Positions 8,429-16,867 of a DNA stretch of 64,000 nucleotides are shown in pieces; the first letter of the stretch is position 1; every line of letters starts with the position of its first letter. Source of the stretch: CAZOJJ01 sp964580105 (GTDB taxonomy: Bacteria; Bacteroidota; Rhodothermia; Rhodothermales; Rubricoccaceae); the NCBI GenBank assembly GCA_964580105.1, contig CAZOJJ010000004.1:37108-101107 (forward strand). Reading direction: 5' to 3'. The notes beneath the pieces were generated by a model. That model had not been told where the DNA came from and did not search any database. It saw only the letters and a list, made by a program, of their open reading frames with translations. Made by a program: the position numbers and the translations under genes.

Positions 8429-10722
8429 TGCCACCCCGCACCCCCATGCTCACCGACACGCCGCCGGCCCGCCTCGGCCGCGCCGCCGGCCGGCCCGCCC
8501 GCGCCGCCGGCCGGCCCGCCCGCGCGCTCGTGGGGCTCTTCGCGCTCGCCCTCCTCGCCGGCCCCTTCGCCGAGGCTGCCCTCGCGCAGGACCAGGCCGT
8601 GGCCGTCCACCGACGGGGCCGTCTCTGGGAGAGCCTCTGGAACTTCGGCCACATCGGCGACCCCGGCGCCTGGGACTACCTCACGCCCCGCCCGATGGGC
8701 CTCTTCCCCGGCTTTCCCGGCTACGTCCACCCCATCGGCGGCGAGAGCAACGCGATCGACACGTACGTCAACGCCAACATGCACAACTTCCGCAGCGGCG
8801 TGTGGATCGGCGTGAAGAACCTCCTCGTCCCCGGCACCCCGCCGGGCTTCAGTCCCACTCGGAAGGACGTCGAGGTGTTCGTCGCAGGCGCCAACATGGA
8901 CGCGTACGGGACGACGAACGTGCTCCCGGACCTCCTCCTCCGGACGAACTACCTCGAGGCGGACGGCTTCGACCCTCTCCTGCCCGAGGAGTGGACCGAG
9001 GCCACGTGGGACACCGACGTCGGCATCACCGTCACCCGCCGCTCCTCCGTCTGGGGCTTCCCCGGCTACAGCGACCTCATCGTCTACGACTACACGTTCG
9101 AGAACACCGGCCGGATGGTCTCGAACCTCACCGGCGAGGTCGTCCCCAACGTGCAGGACTTCCAGCAGACGCTGGAGGAGGTCTTCTTCGCCTTCCACGG
9201 CGGCATGTCGGTTTCGACCAAGAGCCAGATCAACTTCCACTCCGAGCTGGTGGCCGTCCAGGCCGGCGGCTTCGGGTGGCAGCCCGGCTCCTACCACGAC
9301 TACTACGCCCTCTCCGACGACCGCACCCTCGCCTACGCCTACAACGTCAACGGCGGCGCCGCGCCCCATCCCAACGACCCGTACCCGCTCAAGGACGGGC
9401 AGGCGTGGCTCCAGCGGTTCGGCCCCGAGCTCCAGAGCCCGGCCGCCGTCGGCTGGCTCGCCCTCTATGCCGACCCCGCCGACGGCGACCCCAACCCGGC
9501 CAGCCCGGCGCCCGAGGTGCTCCGCATCGACTCCCACAAGGGCGGCTCCTTCCAGGGCCGCGACCTCGACCTCGAGTTCTTCACCATCGCCAGCCGGGGC
9601 GAGCAGGCGTTCTATGACTTCATGACGACGCCGGACCTCCAGGACGGCCTCGGTAACAACGGCAACCGGTTCAACTTCTTCACCTTCTCCTACGGCCCCT
9701 ATACGATGGCGCCGGGCGAGACCGTCCGCATCGTCGTCGCCGAGATTGCCGGGGTGATGGACTACCACGCCGTCAACGCGGGCGACCCCGAGGGCTTCTT
9801 CCCCGACAGCACCATCGCCGCCATCGAGGCCAACGCCGAACTGGCGCGCAACGCCGTCGCATGGGGGCTCGGCGCCACCGTGGACGCCGGAGGCGAGAGC
9901 TTCCCCCTCGCCGCGGACGTGCCCGAGCCGCCGCCCGCCCCGGCCACCGACGCCGTCAACGCCTCCGAGGGCACCGAGGTCGCCGCCATCGCCGTGACCT
10001 GGGACACCGTCGCCGAGACGGCCGTGATCACGGACGGCTCCGGCGGCGTCTTCTACGACGGCGGCCAGGACCTCGACGGCTACCGCATCTACCGCTCGAC
10101 CGACTTCCAGTTCGTCTCCGACACCGAGCCCCCCGTGCTCCGCGGCGCCGCGTGGACGCTCCTCCGGGACATCCCCATCGCCGAGGCCCAGCAGTACTTC
10201 GACGCCGAACTCGGGCGCTACCGCTTCGTGGACGAAAGCGTCGAGTTCGGACGCCGCTACGGCTACTACGTCGCTGCCTACAACACCGACCCCGGCCCGT
10301 GGACCTCCGCCAACGGCACGCTCGTCACGGACCTCCCCGAGCTCGTCTCCGGCCAGTACAACCGGAGCCAGGCGGCCAGCGCCGTGGCCGGCCCCGTGGA
10401 GCACTTCGACGTCTACGCCGTCCCGAACCCGTTCGTCTACGGCGACCCCATGCGCTCGTTCGGGCTGGAGGACCCCTACCGGATCGAGTTCCGCAACCTC
10501 CCCGAGCGCGCCACCATCCGCATCTACACCATCGCCGGCGACCTCATCCGCACGCTCGACCACGGGCCGGACGACCGCGGCAACCTCTCCGGCACCATCG
10601 CCTGGGACCAGAAGAGCGACTCCGGCCTCCTCGTCGCCCCCGGCCTGTACGTCTTCCACGTGCAGTCGGAGACCGAGGGCGTGGCCGGCGCCCTCACCGG
10701 CAAGGTGATGATCATCCGCTAG
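8428..10722 (+). CDS. Large secreted protein with Por-type C-terminal sorting domain (unknown core)
   Basis: A 764-aa exported protein of unknown activity. Its ATG overlaps the TAA of the TonB receptor gene (TAATG), so the two are translationally coupled. The N-terminus is basic with a duplicated AAGRPAR heptad (21-bp DNA repeat) before the hydrophobic signal segment ending EAALAQ. The core is rich in aromatic and Asp/Asn residues (FGHIGDPGAWDYLTPRPMGL). Residues about 500-650 look like a fibronectin-III-like fold (VTWDTVAETA...YRIYRSTDFQF). The C-terminus is a sorting-domain-like module (YAVPNPFVYGD ... IRIYTIAGDLIRTL ... LVAPGLYVFHV). Position between receptor and PorV-like protein suggests it is the surface glycan-binding partner that replaces SusD; this is inference. 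ATG 8446 is an alternative start. Confidence 0.75.
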   Translation: MPPRTPMLTDTPPARLGRAAGRPARAAGRPARALVGLFALALLAGPFAEAALAQDQAVAVHRRGRLWESLWNFGHIGDPGAWDYLTPRPMGLFPGFPGYVHPIGGESNAIDTYVNANMHNFRSGVWIGVKNLLVPGTPPGFSPTRKDVEVFVAGANMDAYGTTNVLPDLLLRTNYLEADGFDPLLPEEWTEATWDTDVGITVTRRSSVWGFPGYSDLIVYDYTFENTGRMVSNLTGEVVPNVQDFQQTLEEVFFAFHGGMSVSTKSQINFHSELVAVQAGGFGWQPGSYHDYYALSDDRTLAYAYNVNGGAAPHPNDPYPLKDGQAWLQRFGPELQSPAAVGWLALYADPADGDPNPASPAPEVLRIDSHKGGSFQGRDLDLEFFTIASRGEQAFYDFMTTPDLQDGLGNNGNRFNFFTFSYGPYTMAPGETVRIVVAEIAGVMDYHAVNAGDPEGFFPDSTIAAIEANAELARNAVAWGLGATVDAGGESFPLAADVPEPPPAPATDAVNASEGTEVAAIAVTWDTVAETAVITDGSGGVFYDGGQDLDGYRIYRSTDFQFVSDTEPPVLRGAAWTLLRDIPIAEAQQYFDAELGRYRFVDESVEFGRRYGYYVAAYNTDPGPWTSANGTLVTDLPELVSGQYNRSQAASAVAGPVEHFDVYAVPNPFVYGDPMRSFGLEDPYRIEFRNLPERATIRIYTIAGDLIRTLDHGPDDRGNLSGTIAWDQKSDSGLLVAPGLYVFHVQSETEGVAGALTGKVMIIR
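8480..8521 (+). repeat. 2 x 21-bp tandem repeat in signal-peptide coding region
   Basis: Two identical 21-bp units lie in frame and encode the heptad AAGRPAR twice in the basic N-region of the sorted protein's signal peptide. Change in copy number would stay in frame. It belongs to a series of small tandem repeats across the window. Confidence 0.8.
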
Positions 10723-10729
10723 AGGAGAG
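10723..10729 (+). promoter_or_regulatory. Ribosome binding site of the PorV-like gene
   Basis: AGGAGAG begins directly after the upstream stop and lies 5 bp before ATG 10735. It is one of the few clear Shine-Dalgarno sequences here and fixes the start. Confidence 0.55.
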
Positions 10730-10734
10730 AACCC

Positions 10735-11766
10735 ATGCGTACACGCCTTCTGCCTCTCGCCCTCCTCGCGGGCTTCCTCGCCCTCCTCGCGGGCCTCCTC
10801 GCCCCGCCCGCCCTCGCCCAGGACGAGGGGCCGCCGCTCGGCCGGGGCGACGACTTCAACCGGGGCGGTCGGACCGCCTTCCAGTTCGTCAAGATCGGCG
10901 TCGGCGCCCGGCAGGCCGCCCTCGGCGAGGCCAGCGTGGCCCTCGTCCGCGACGCCTCCGCCGCCTTCTGGAACCCGGCCGGGATCGCCGGGATCGAGCG
11001 CTACGAGGCCGCCTTCGCCTACACCCGCTGGCTGGCCGACATGAACTACGCCGGCGCCGCCGTCGGCATGCGCGCCCGGGGGATCGGAACCTTCGCCCTT
11101 TCCGTGGCCGCCCTCGACTACGGCGACATTCCCGAGGCCGTGCTGGGTACCGGCGCCGCGGATCCCCGCACCGGCAACATGGTCTCCGGCGGCGACTTCA
11201 TGGCCGGCCTCTCCTACGCCCGCGAGTTCACCGACCGCCTCGCCATCGGCGTGGGCGTGAAGTTCCTCCACGAGAACCTCTGGGAGCACAGCGCGAGCAC
11301 CGTCGCCTTCGACGTCGGCACGAACTACGAGGTGGGCTACCGGGGCCTCCGCCTCGCCATGAGCGCGCAGAACCTCTCCGGCGCCGTGAGCTGGCGGCCC
11401 GACAGCCTCACCGACCGCACCGAGGGCTACGACCTCCCGCTCGTCTTCCGCGTCGGCGTCTCGGGCGCGCTCGTCGGCCCGGACGCCTTCGTGCAGATGG
11501 GCGGCCCGCACCGCCTCGTCGCCGCCGTCGAGGCCATCAATACGAACGACTTCAGCGAGCGGCTCCACGTCGGCCTCGAGTACACGTTCAACGACCTCTT
11601 CGCCCTCCGGGGCGGCTACCGCCTCAACTACGCCGAGGGCAACTGGTCCGTCGGCGCCGGGCTCACGCCGACCGTCGGGGCAATGCGGATGCGGGTCGAT
11701 TATGCCTACGTCGGCTACGAATTCCTCACCGCGCCGCACCGCCTCAGCGTCGGCTTCGCCTTCTAG
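10735..11766 (+). CDS. PorV/PorQ-family outer-membrane protein
   Basis: A 343-aa outer-membrane barrel of the PorV/PorQ (UPF0164-like) family. A signal peptide with a repeated LALLAG element ends PPALAQ. The family hallmark follows: FVKIGVGARQAALGEASVAL and DASAAFWNPAGIAGI (about residues 45-85). The rest alternates strands and ends with aromatic SVGFAF. In Bacteroidota PorV is the shuttle that hands sorted cargo to the surface in type IX secretion. This copy sits directly after a sorted protein and a TonB receptor, so it may serve that cargo specifically. A good ribosome binding site, AGGAGAG, lies at 10723-10729. Not enough is visible to tell PorV from PorQ. Confidence 0.85.
   Translation: MRTRLLPLALLAGFLALLAGLLAPPALAQDEGPPLGRGDDFNRGGRTAFQFVKIGVGARQAALGEASVALVRDASAAFWNPAGIAGIERYEAAFAYTRWLADMNYAGAAVGMRARGIGTFALSVAALDYGDIPEAVLGTGAADPRTGNMVSGGDFMAGLSYAREFTDRLAIGVGVKFLHENLWEHSASTVAFDVGTNYEVGYRGLRLAMSAQNLSGAVSWRPDSLTDRTEGYDLPLVFRVGVSGALVGPDAFVQMGGPHRLVAAVEAINTNDFSERLHVGLEYTFNDLFALRGGYRLNYAEGNWSVGAGLTPTVGAMRMRVDYAYVGYEFLTAPHRLSVGFAF
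10758..10799 (+). repeat. 2 x 21-bp tandem repeat in signal peptide of PorV-like protein
   Basis: Two 21-bp units differing at one base encode the hydrophobic core of the signal peptide (LALLAGF then LALLAGL). They are in frame, so copy-number change would only lengthen or shorten the signal peptide. Confidence 0.75.
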
Positions 11767-11876
11767 GGCAAGGGGGGACGGAGGGTACGGAAGGAGAGGG
11801 GGAAGCCCTCGCTCCTGTCCCTCCATCTCCTCCGCCCTCTCTTTTCTCCGTCCTCACCCCTTCCACCACCCCAGGC
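11767..11876. repeat. Purine-rich/pyrimidine-rich inverted spacer
   Basis: A purine-rich left part with GGACGGAG and GGAAGGAGAGGG faces a pyrimidine-rich right part with CCCTCTCTTTTCTCCGTCC. The elements can pair into an imperfect hairpin. The C-rich strand runs up to the ATG of the rhamnosidase-like gene at 11877. It resembles the spacers at 4520-4610 and 38889-38970 in composition and position. Confidence 0.4.
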
Positions 11877-14800
11877 ATGGCTTACCAGGACGCCGTCGTT
11901 CACGGCCTCCCCCTCACCCGCGAGAGCTTCCAGACCCCGCCCCTGGAGATGGGCATCGTCCCGTTCTGGTTCTGGAACGGCGAACTCGACTACGACGAGA
12001 TGGCGTGGCAACTCCGCGAGTACCACGCCAAGGGCGTGCGCAGCCTGTTCCTCCACGGGCGGATGGGCCTCAAGGTGCCCTACCTCTCCGAGGGCTGGTT
12101 CGACCGCGTCAAGTTCGCCGTCGAGGAGGCCAAGAAGGTCGGCATCGACACGTGGGTCTACGACGAGATGGACTGGCCGAGCGGCACGGCCGAGCGGCAG
12201 GTGATCCGCGCGTACCCCCACCTCGCGCAGCGCTACATGGAGCTCGTCGCCCTCAACGTGGACGGCCCGCTCTTCACCTTCCTCGAAGCGCAGGACTCCC
12301 GCTACGTCAACACCGGCCCGGCCAACGCCATCGCCGCCTTCGGCGTGCGCAAGGAGGAGTTCCTGAACGGGATCGAGTCGGTCGTCGACCTCAACAAGCA
12401 CATCGCCTTCGAGAACACGGTGCCCTGGGAGGCGCCCGAGGGGAAGTGGGTGCTGCTGTACTTCCTCGAGAAGGAGGCGCCGTGGTACATCGACACGCTC
12501 AACCCGGAGAGCACCGAGCGCTTCCTGGAGCTGACGCACGAGAAGTACAAGGCGGCCGTCGGCCACGAGTTCGGGAAGCAGGTGCCGGGCTTCTTCACCG
12601 ACGAGCCGGCGATGTACTACTACCAGGTGGGGATGCAGAACCACGTCCTCCCGTGGTCCCGCCAGATGTTCAAGATCTTCCGCGAGCGGCGCGGCTACGA
12701 CCTCAAGCCCTACCTCCCCGCCCTCTACACCTCGATGGGCGAGAAGACGGCACAGGTCCGCTTCGACTTCTTCCAGACGCTCACCGAGCAGTACGAGGAG
12801 ACCTACTACAAGCGCATCGGCGACTGGTGCCGCGACAACGGCACGCTCTTCACCGGGCACCTGCTCTTCGAGGAGTGGCTGCGCCTCCACGCCCGCTGCG
12901 AGGGCAACCTCTTCCGCTACCTCCGCCACATGGACGTGATCGGGGTGGACCACCTCTATCCCAAGATCGGCAGCCCCGAGGAGCCGGACCAGCACGTCGC
13001 CCTCAAGCTGGCCTCCAGTGCCGCGCACCACTTCGGCTCCGCGCGCCTGCTCTGCGAGAGCATGGGCGGGACGTACTGGGACTGCACGCTCGAGCGGATG
13101 AAGTGGCAGGCCAACTGGGAGTACGCCCTCGGCGTCAACCTCTTCAACAACCACGGCTACCACTACTCCATCGAGGGCGAGCGCAAGCGCGACTGGCCGC
13201 CGAGCCAGTTCTACCACCACACCTGGTGGGAGCACTACCCCCACTTCACCGACTACATGGCTCGCCTGAGCCACGTCCTCTCCGGCGGGCGCCACGTCGC
13301 CAAGGTGGCCGTGCTCTACCCCATCGCCAGCATCTGGACCAACTTCACGCCGCAGCACCAGGACCCCGTCTCGAAGATCATCGAGGGCGACTTCAACCAG
13401 ATGACCGACGCCCTCCTCCGGCTCCACGTCGACTTCGACTACCTCGACGAGGAGGTGCTGGCCGAGGCCACCGTCGAGGACGGCGCGATCAGGGTCCGCG
13501 ACGAGGCCTTCGAGGTGCTCATCCTCCCGCCGCTGACGCACATCCGCCCGACGACGTTCGCGCAGATCCAGCGCCTCGTGGCCTCCGGCGGCAGCGTCAT
13601 CGCCGACACCCTGCTGCCGACGCACTTCATCGAGCCGGGCACGAGCGCGCCCGTCTCGCCCAACGGCGAGGCCCGGGACGTCTCCGGCTTCTTCGGCCTC
13701 GACGCCCGCGCGCTCCACGACCGGTTCGTGGCCGGCGAGGCCGGGCCGTACGATGTGCGCTTCGGGACGGGCCCGGACGGCACGGGCCACGTCATCGTGA
13801 TTACGGGCCCCGGCCTCAGCGCCGACCAGGCGACGAAGACGGACCGCCGCGCGCTCGACGGCGAGGGCATGAGCTCGCCCGGCGCGCGCATGGGTGCCGA
13901 GGCCCGCGCGGCCCTCCAGGCGGCGCTCGACCGCTGCATCACGCCCGACGTGACGATCTCCGAGCCCGACGTGTTCTACCTGCACCGCGTCAAGGACGGC
14001 CACGACGTCTACTTCCTCGCCAATACGATGCAGGAAGACCGCGGGCGCGTCGAGGTCACGTTCGAGCAGGTCGGGCGCCCCGAGCTGTGGAACCCCAACA
14101 CCGGCGCGACCGAGCCCGTCCACGTCTACGACGTCCGCGACGGCCGCCTCGTCCTCTGGCTCGACTTCCCGCCCAGCGAGGCCCACGTCGTCGTGATCCG
14201 CGGGGAGATCGAGGGGCCGCACGTCACCGAGACCAACCTCGACGCCGTGACCTTCGACGGTGACACCGTCGTCGGCTACGCCGAGGGCGGGGAGGCGGTC
14301 TTCGCCGTCGTGGACGGCCGGCGGCGCACGGCCGAGGCGCGCGAGGCGCTCCCGCCCCTCGTGCTTCCCGAGCGCTACGCCTTCCGCACCGAGGAGCCCA
14401 ACGTGCTCCTCCTCGGCAACTTCAAGATGCGGATGCTCGAAGGCGAGCGCGGAGACGGGTTCGAGGCCCCCGACTTCGACGACGGCGACTGGCTCGACGT
14501 GACCAACGGCGCCTGGGAGATGCAGCTCCCCGCCGAGCGCGACGAGGCGACGTACCCCGTCACGGTCCAGTACCGCACCACCTTCCAGGTGCACGCCCTC
14601 CCGGACGCCCCGCGCCTGATGATCGACGGCTTCCGCGGCGAGCGGTACCGCCTCTTCCTCAACGGCCGCGAGGTCACCGACCCCGGCACGCGCTCCTACC
14701 TCGACGCCGAGATCAAGGAGGTGGACCTCACGGGGTTCCTCCGCGAAGGCCGCAACGTCGTCGCCCTGGAGCTGGTGGTGAACAAGCGGACCGAGGGGCT

Positions 14801-15233
14801 CCTCGACCTCCTCAAGATCACCGGCACCTTCGCCCTCGACGGCGATCCCGAGGCGGGATGGGCCATCGCCGCGCCGCGCGCCGAGATGGCCGTCGGGGAC
14901 TGGACCCAGCAGGGTTACCCCTTTTTCTCCGGCACCGGCGTCTACACGGCCGAGGTCGAGGTGCCCGAGGCCTACGCCGGCGGCCGGCTCGTGCTGGAGG
15001 CCGAGCTGGGCGAGGACGTGCTCAGCGTGTCCGTAGACGGCGGCGAGGCCCGCGTGGCGCCCTGGCACCCGTACCGGCTCGACCTGACCGACACGCTCGC
15101 GCCCGGCCGCCATACCGTCGAGCTGCGCGTGACGAACACCCTCATCAACATCCTGGAGGGCGTCACGCTCGCCTCGGGCCTGCGCGCGCAGCCCCGCCTC
15201 GTCCACGCCCACCGCTATACGCTCGCCCGCTGA
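11877..15233 (+). CDS. GH106-like alpha-L-rhamnosidase-type glycoside hydrolase
   Basis: A 1118-aa glycoside hydrolase resembling family 106 alpha-L-rhamnosidases. It opens with MGIVPFWFWNGELDYDEM and GVRSLFLHGRMGL, the usual TIM-barrel start of this group. Candidate catalytic carboxylates lie in GFFTDEPAM (Glu243) and LLCESMGGTYWD (Glu394). The middle has a glutamine-amidotransferase-like region (VLILPPLTHI), and the C-terminal 300 residues form beta-sandwich domains of GH2 type (FRGERYRLFLNGREV, LDLTDTLAPGRHTVELRVTN). No signal peptide is seen, so it probably acts in the cytoplasm on imported oligosaccharides, e.g. rhamnose-containing pectin or ulvan fragments. Substrate assignment is inferred. 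Confidence 0.75.
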   Translation: MAYQDAVVHGLPLTRESFQTPPLEMGIVPFWFWNGELDYDEMAWQLREYHAKGVRSLFLHGRMGLKVPYLSEGWFDRVKFAVEEAKKVGIDTWVYDEMDWPSGTAERQVIRAYPHLAQRYMELVALNVDGPLFTFLEAQDSRYVNTGPANAIAAFGVRKEEFLNGIESVVDLNKHIAFENTVPWEAPEGKWVLLYFLEKEAPWYIDTLNPESTERFLELTHEKYKAAVGHEFGKQVPGFFTDEPAMYYYQVGMQNHVLPWSRQMFKIFRERRGYDLKPYLPALYTSMGEKTAQVRFDFFQTLTEQYEETYYKRIGDWCRDNGTLFTGHLLFEEWLRLHARCEGNLFRYLRHMDVIGVDHLYPKIGSPEEPDQHVALKLASSAAHHFGSARLLCESMGGTYWDCTLERMKWQANWEYALGVNLFNNHGYHYSIEGERKRDWPPSQFYHHTWWEHYPHFTDYMARLSHVLSGGRHVAKVAVLYPIASIWTNFTPQHQDPVSKIIEGDFNQMTDALLRLHVDFDYLDEEVLAEATVEDGAIRVRDEAFEVLILPPLTHIRPTTFAQIQRLVASGGSVIADTLLPTHFIEPGTSAPVSPNGEARDVSGFFGLDARALHDRFVAGEAGPYDVRFGTGPDGTGHVIVITGPGLSADQATKTDRRALDGEGMSSPGARMGAEARAALQAALDRCITPDVTISEPDVFYLHRVKDGHDVYFLANTMQEDRGRVEVTFEQVGRPELWNPNTGATEPVHVYDVRDGRLVLWLDFPPSEAHVVVIRGEIEGPHVTETNLDAVTFDGDTVVGYAEGGEAVFAVVDGRRRTAEAREALPPLVLPERYAFRTEEPNVLLLGNFKMRMLEGERGDGFEAPDFDDGDWLDVTNGAWEMQLPAERDEATYPVTVQYRTTFQVHALPDAPRLMIDGFRGERYRLFLNGREVTDPGTRSYLDAEIKEVDLTGFLREGRNVVALELVVNKRTEGLLDLLKITGTFALDGDPEAGWAIAAPRAEMAVGDWTQQGYPFFSGTGVYTAEVEVPEAYAGGRLVLEAELGEDVLSVSVDGGEARVAPWHPYRLDLTDTLAPGRHTVELRVTNTLINILEGVTLASGLRAQPRLVHAHRYTLAR

Positions 15234-15259
15234 GGCGAGCCTTCCCACCGAGGCGACCG

Positions 15260-16270
15260 ATGGAATCCCCGTACGAAAACCCCGCCGTCCGCGAACGTGC
15301 GCAAACGTTGGCGCAGCGGCTCGTCCTCGTCGTCGGCAGCGCCAACATGGACATGGTGGTGGCGTGCGAGCGCTTCCCCCGGCCCGGCGAAACCGTCCTC
15401 GGCGGCGACTTCGCCATGTTCCCCGGCGGGAAGGGCGCCAACCAGGCCGTCGCCTGCGCCCGCCTCGGCGGGCGCGTCCAGTTCCTCGGCAAGATGGGCA
15501 ACGACCCCTTTCGCGAGACCCTCGCCGCCGGCCTCCGCCGCGACGGCGTCCGCCTCGACGGGCTGCTGACCGACGCCGAGGCGGCCACGGGCGTCGCCGT
15601 CATCACCGTGGACGGGGACGCCGAGAACACCATCGTCGTCGCCTCCGGCAGCAACATGCGGCTCACGCCGGCCGACCTCGACACACACGCCGACCTCTTC
15701 GCCGAGGCCGACGTGGTGCTGACCCAGCTCGAAGTGCCGCTGGAGACGGTCGCCCGCGCGGCCGAACTGGCGCACGAGCACGGCGCCCTGTTCATCCTCA
15801 ACCCCGCGCCCGCGCGCCCGCTGCCCGACGCGCTCCTCGCGCAGGTGGACTTCCTCACGCCGAACGAGACCGAGGCCGCCCAACTCGCCGGCTTCGCGCC
15901 CGACGGGACGACCACGGCCGAGGTCTCGGCGAGAGAGCTGCTGCGCCGGGGCGTCCGCCACGTCCTCGTGACGGTGGGGGAGGAGGGCGTCCTCCTCCTG
16001 AGCGAGTCCGGCGCCGAGCGCGTCCCCGCCTTCCGCGTGGCGCCCGTGGACACCACCGCCGCAGGCGACGCCTTCAACGGCGCCCTCGCCTACGCCCTCG
16101 CCGACGGGCAGCCGCTCGGCGAGGCCGTCCGCTTCGCCAACGCCGTCGCCGCCTGCGCCGTGACGAAGCGTGGCGCCCAGCCCTCCATGCCGGACCGCGC
16201 CGCCCTCGACGCGTTCCTCCGCGCTCACGGCACGTCCGCCCCCGCGCAGGTGGGGGCCGTCGAACGATAG
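15260..16270 (+). CDS. rbsK: Ribokinase-like PfkB-family sugar kinase
   Basis: A 336-aa PfkB-family kinase, close to ribokinase. Motifs: VVGSANMDMVV at the N-strand, MFPGGKGANQAVACARLGG (sugar-binding signature 1), ILNPAPARPLP, TPNETEA, and signature 2 DTTAAGDAFNGALAYAL with catalytic Asp270. It should phosphorylate D-ribose (or a related sugar) with ATP. The adjacent rbsD supports ribose. The N-terminus is about 20 residues longer than usual if ATG 15260 is used; the extra codons contain an operator-like palindrome (15298-15315), and an in-frame TTG at 15308 could be a later start. It follows the rhamnosidase by 26 bp. Confidence 0.88.
   Translation: MESPYENPAVRERAQTLAQRLVLVVGSANMDMVVACERFPRPGETVLGGDFAMFPGGKGANQAVACARLGGRVQFLGKMGNDPFRETLAAGLRRDGVRLDGLLTDAEAATGVAVITVDGDAENTIVVASGSNMRLTPADLDTHADLFAEADVVLTQLEVPLETVARAAELAHEHGALFILNPAPARPLPDALLAQVDFLTPNETEAAQLAGFAPDGTTTAEVSARELLRRGVRHVLVTVGEEGVLLLSESGAERVPAFRVAPVDTTAAGDAFNGALAYALADGQPLGEAVRFANAVAACAVTKRGAQPSMPDRAALDAFLRAHGTSAPAQVGAVER
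15298..15315. promoter_or_regulatory. LacI-type operator-like palindrome (site 1)
   Basis: The 18-mer TGCGCAAACGTTGGCGCA differs at one position from the perfect palindrome found upstream of the GH42 gene. It lies inside the 5' coding part of the ribokinase gene. The central AACGTT and dyad symmetry are those of LacI/GalR-family operators. A coding-region site could work as a roadblock, or the true ribokinase start may be downstream. A chance match cannot be excluded for this copy alone. Confidence 0.5.
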
Positions 16271-16313
16271 CGCGGCTACCGATAGAGCCACTACCGACAG
16301 ATCCGTTCTTGGC

Positions 16314-16718
16314 ATGAAAAAAACCGGCACCCTCAACGCCCAGCTCGCGCGCGTCCTCGCGGGGATGGGGCACACGGACCGCCTCGTGATCTGCGATTGC
16401 GGCCTCCCCATCCCGCGCGGCAAGGAGGTCGTGGACCTCGCCCTCACGAAAGGCATCCCCGGCTTCATGGCGACGCTGCGCGTGGTGCTGGAAGAGCTGA
16501 AGGTCGAGGGCGCGGTGATCGCAGAGGAGCTGGCCGACGTCAAGGGCGGCGTCCACCGCGATCTCCGCGACGCCCTGGCCGACGTGCCCGTGCAGACCGT
16601 CTCGCACGAGGACTTCAAGCGGCTCTCGGGCGAGGACGGCGTGGTCGCGTTCGTACGCACCGGCGAGGCCACGCCCTACGCCAACGTCATCCTCTGCTCC
16701 GGCGTCACCTTCGGCTGA
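16314..16718 (+). CDS. rbsD: D-ribose pyranase
   Basis: A 134-aa cytoplasmic enzyme of the RbsD/FucU mutarotase family, normal length. It interconverts beta-pyranose and beta-furanose forms of D-ribose so that ribokinase can use it. The N-terminus MKKTGTLNAQLARVLAGMGH carries the catalytic His20, followed by DRLVICDCGLPIP (Asp and Gly of the active site), and the C-terminus ends TGEATPYANVILCSGVTF, the family signature. It lies 43 bp after rbsK, so the pair works together. The start ATG 16314 matches family starts exactly. Confidence 0.93.
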   Translation: MKKTGTLNAQLARVLAGMGHTDRLVICDCGLPIPRGKEVVDLALTKGIPGFMATLRVVLEELKVEGAVIAEELADVKGGVHRDLRDALADVPVQTVSHEDFKRLSGEDGVVAFVRTGEATPYANVILCSGVTFG

Positions 16719-16816
16719 ACCTTGCGCTGCCGGGAATGAGGTCGAGCCCGCCTGAACTTGATGATGACTGCCGCCCGCACCCTCCCCCGTTTCCCCCGAC
16801 CATTCCCGCCATCGGA

Positions 16817-16844
16817 GTAGGGACACGGCGCGCCGTGTCCCTAC
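16817..16844. repeat. REP-like palindrome with GGCGCGCC core (copy 1)
   Basis: A perfect 28-bp palindrome with arm GTAGGGACACGGCG. It lies in the 149-bp spacer between rbsD and the GH39-like gene and could form a strong hairpin. Two degenerate relatives are at 27985-28011 and 33511-33538. Function unknown: terminator, mRNA 3' stabiliser or a dispersed repeat are possible. Confidence 0.75.
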
Positions 16845-16867
16845 GGCTATCACCACCCCTCCTGTCC

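Noticed and set aside
5471..8434. A 987-codon open frame on the minus strand antisense to the TonB receptor gene
   Set aside because: It is rich in Val/Glu/Gly/Asp runs typical of the mirror of GC-rich coding DNA, shows no domain, and the plus strand has a clear receptor.
8428..10722. SusD-like partner of the TonB receptor
   Set aside because: No lipobox and no TPR-rich SusD pattern; instead a cleavable signal peptide and a C-terminal sorting domain.
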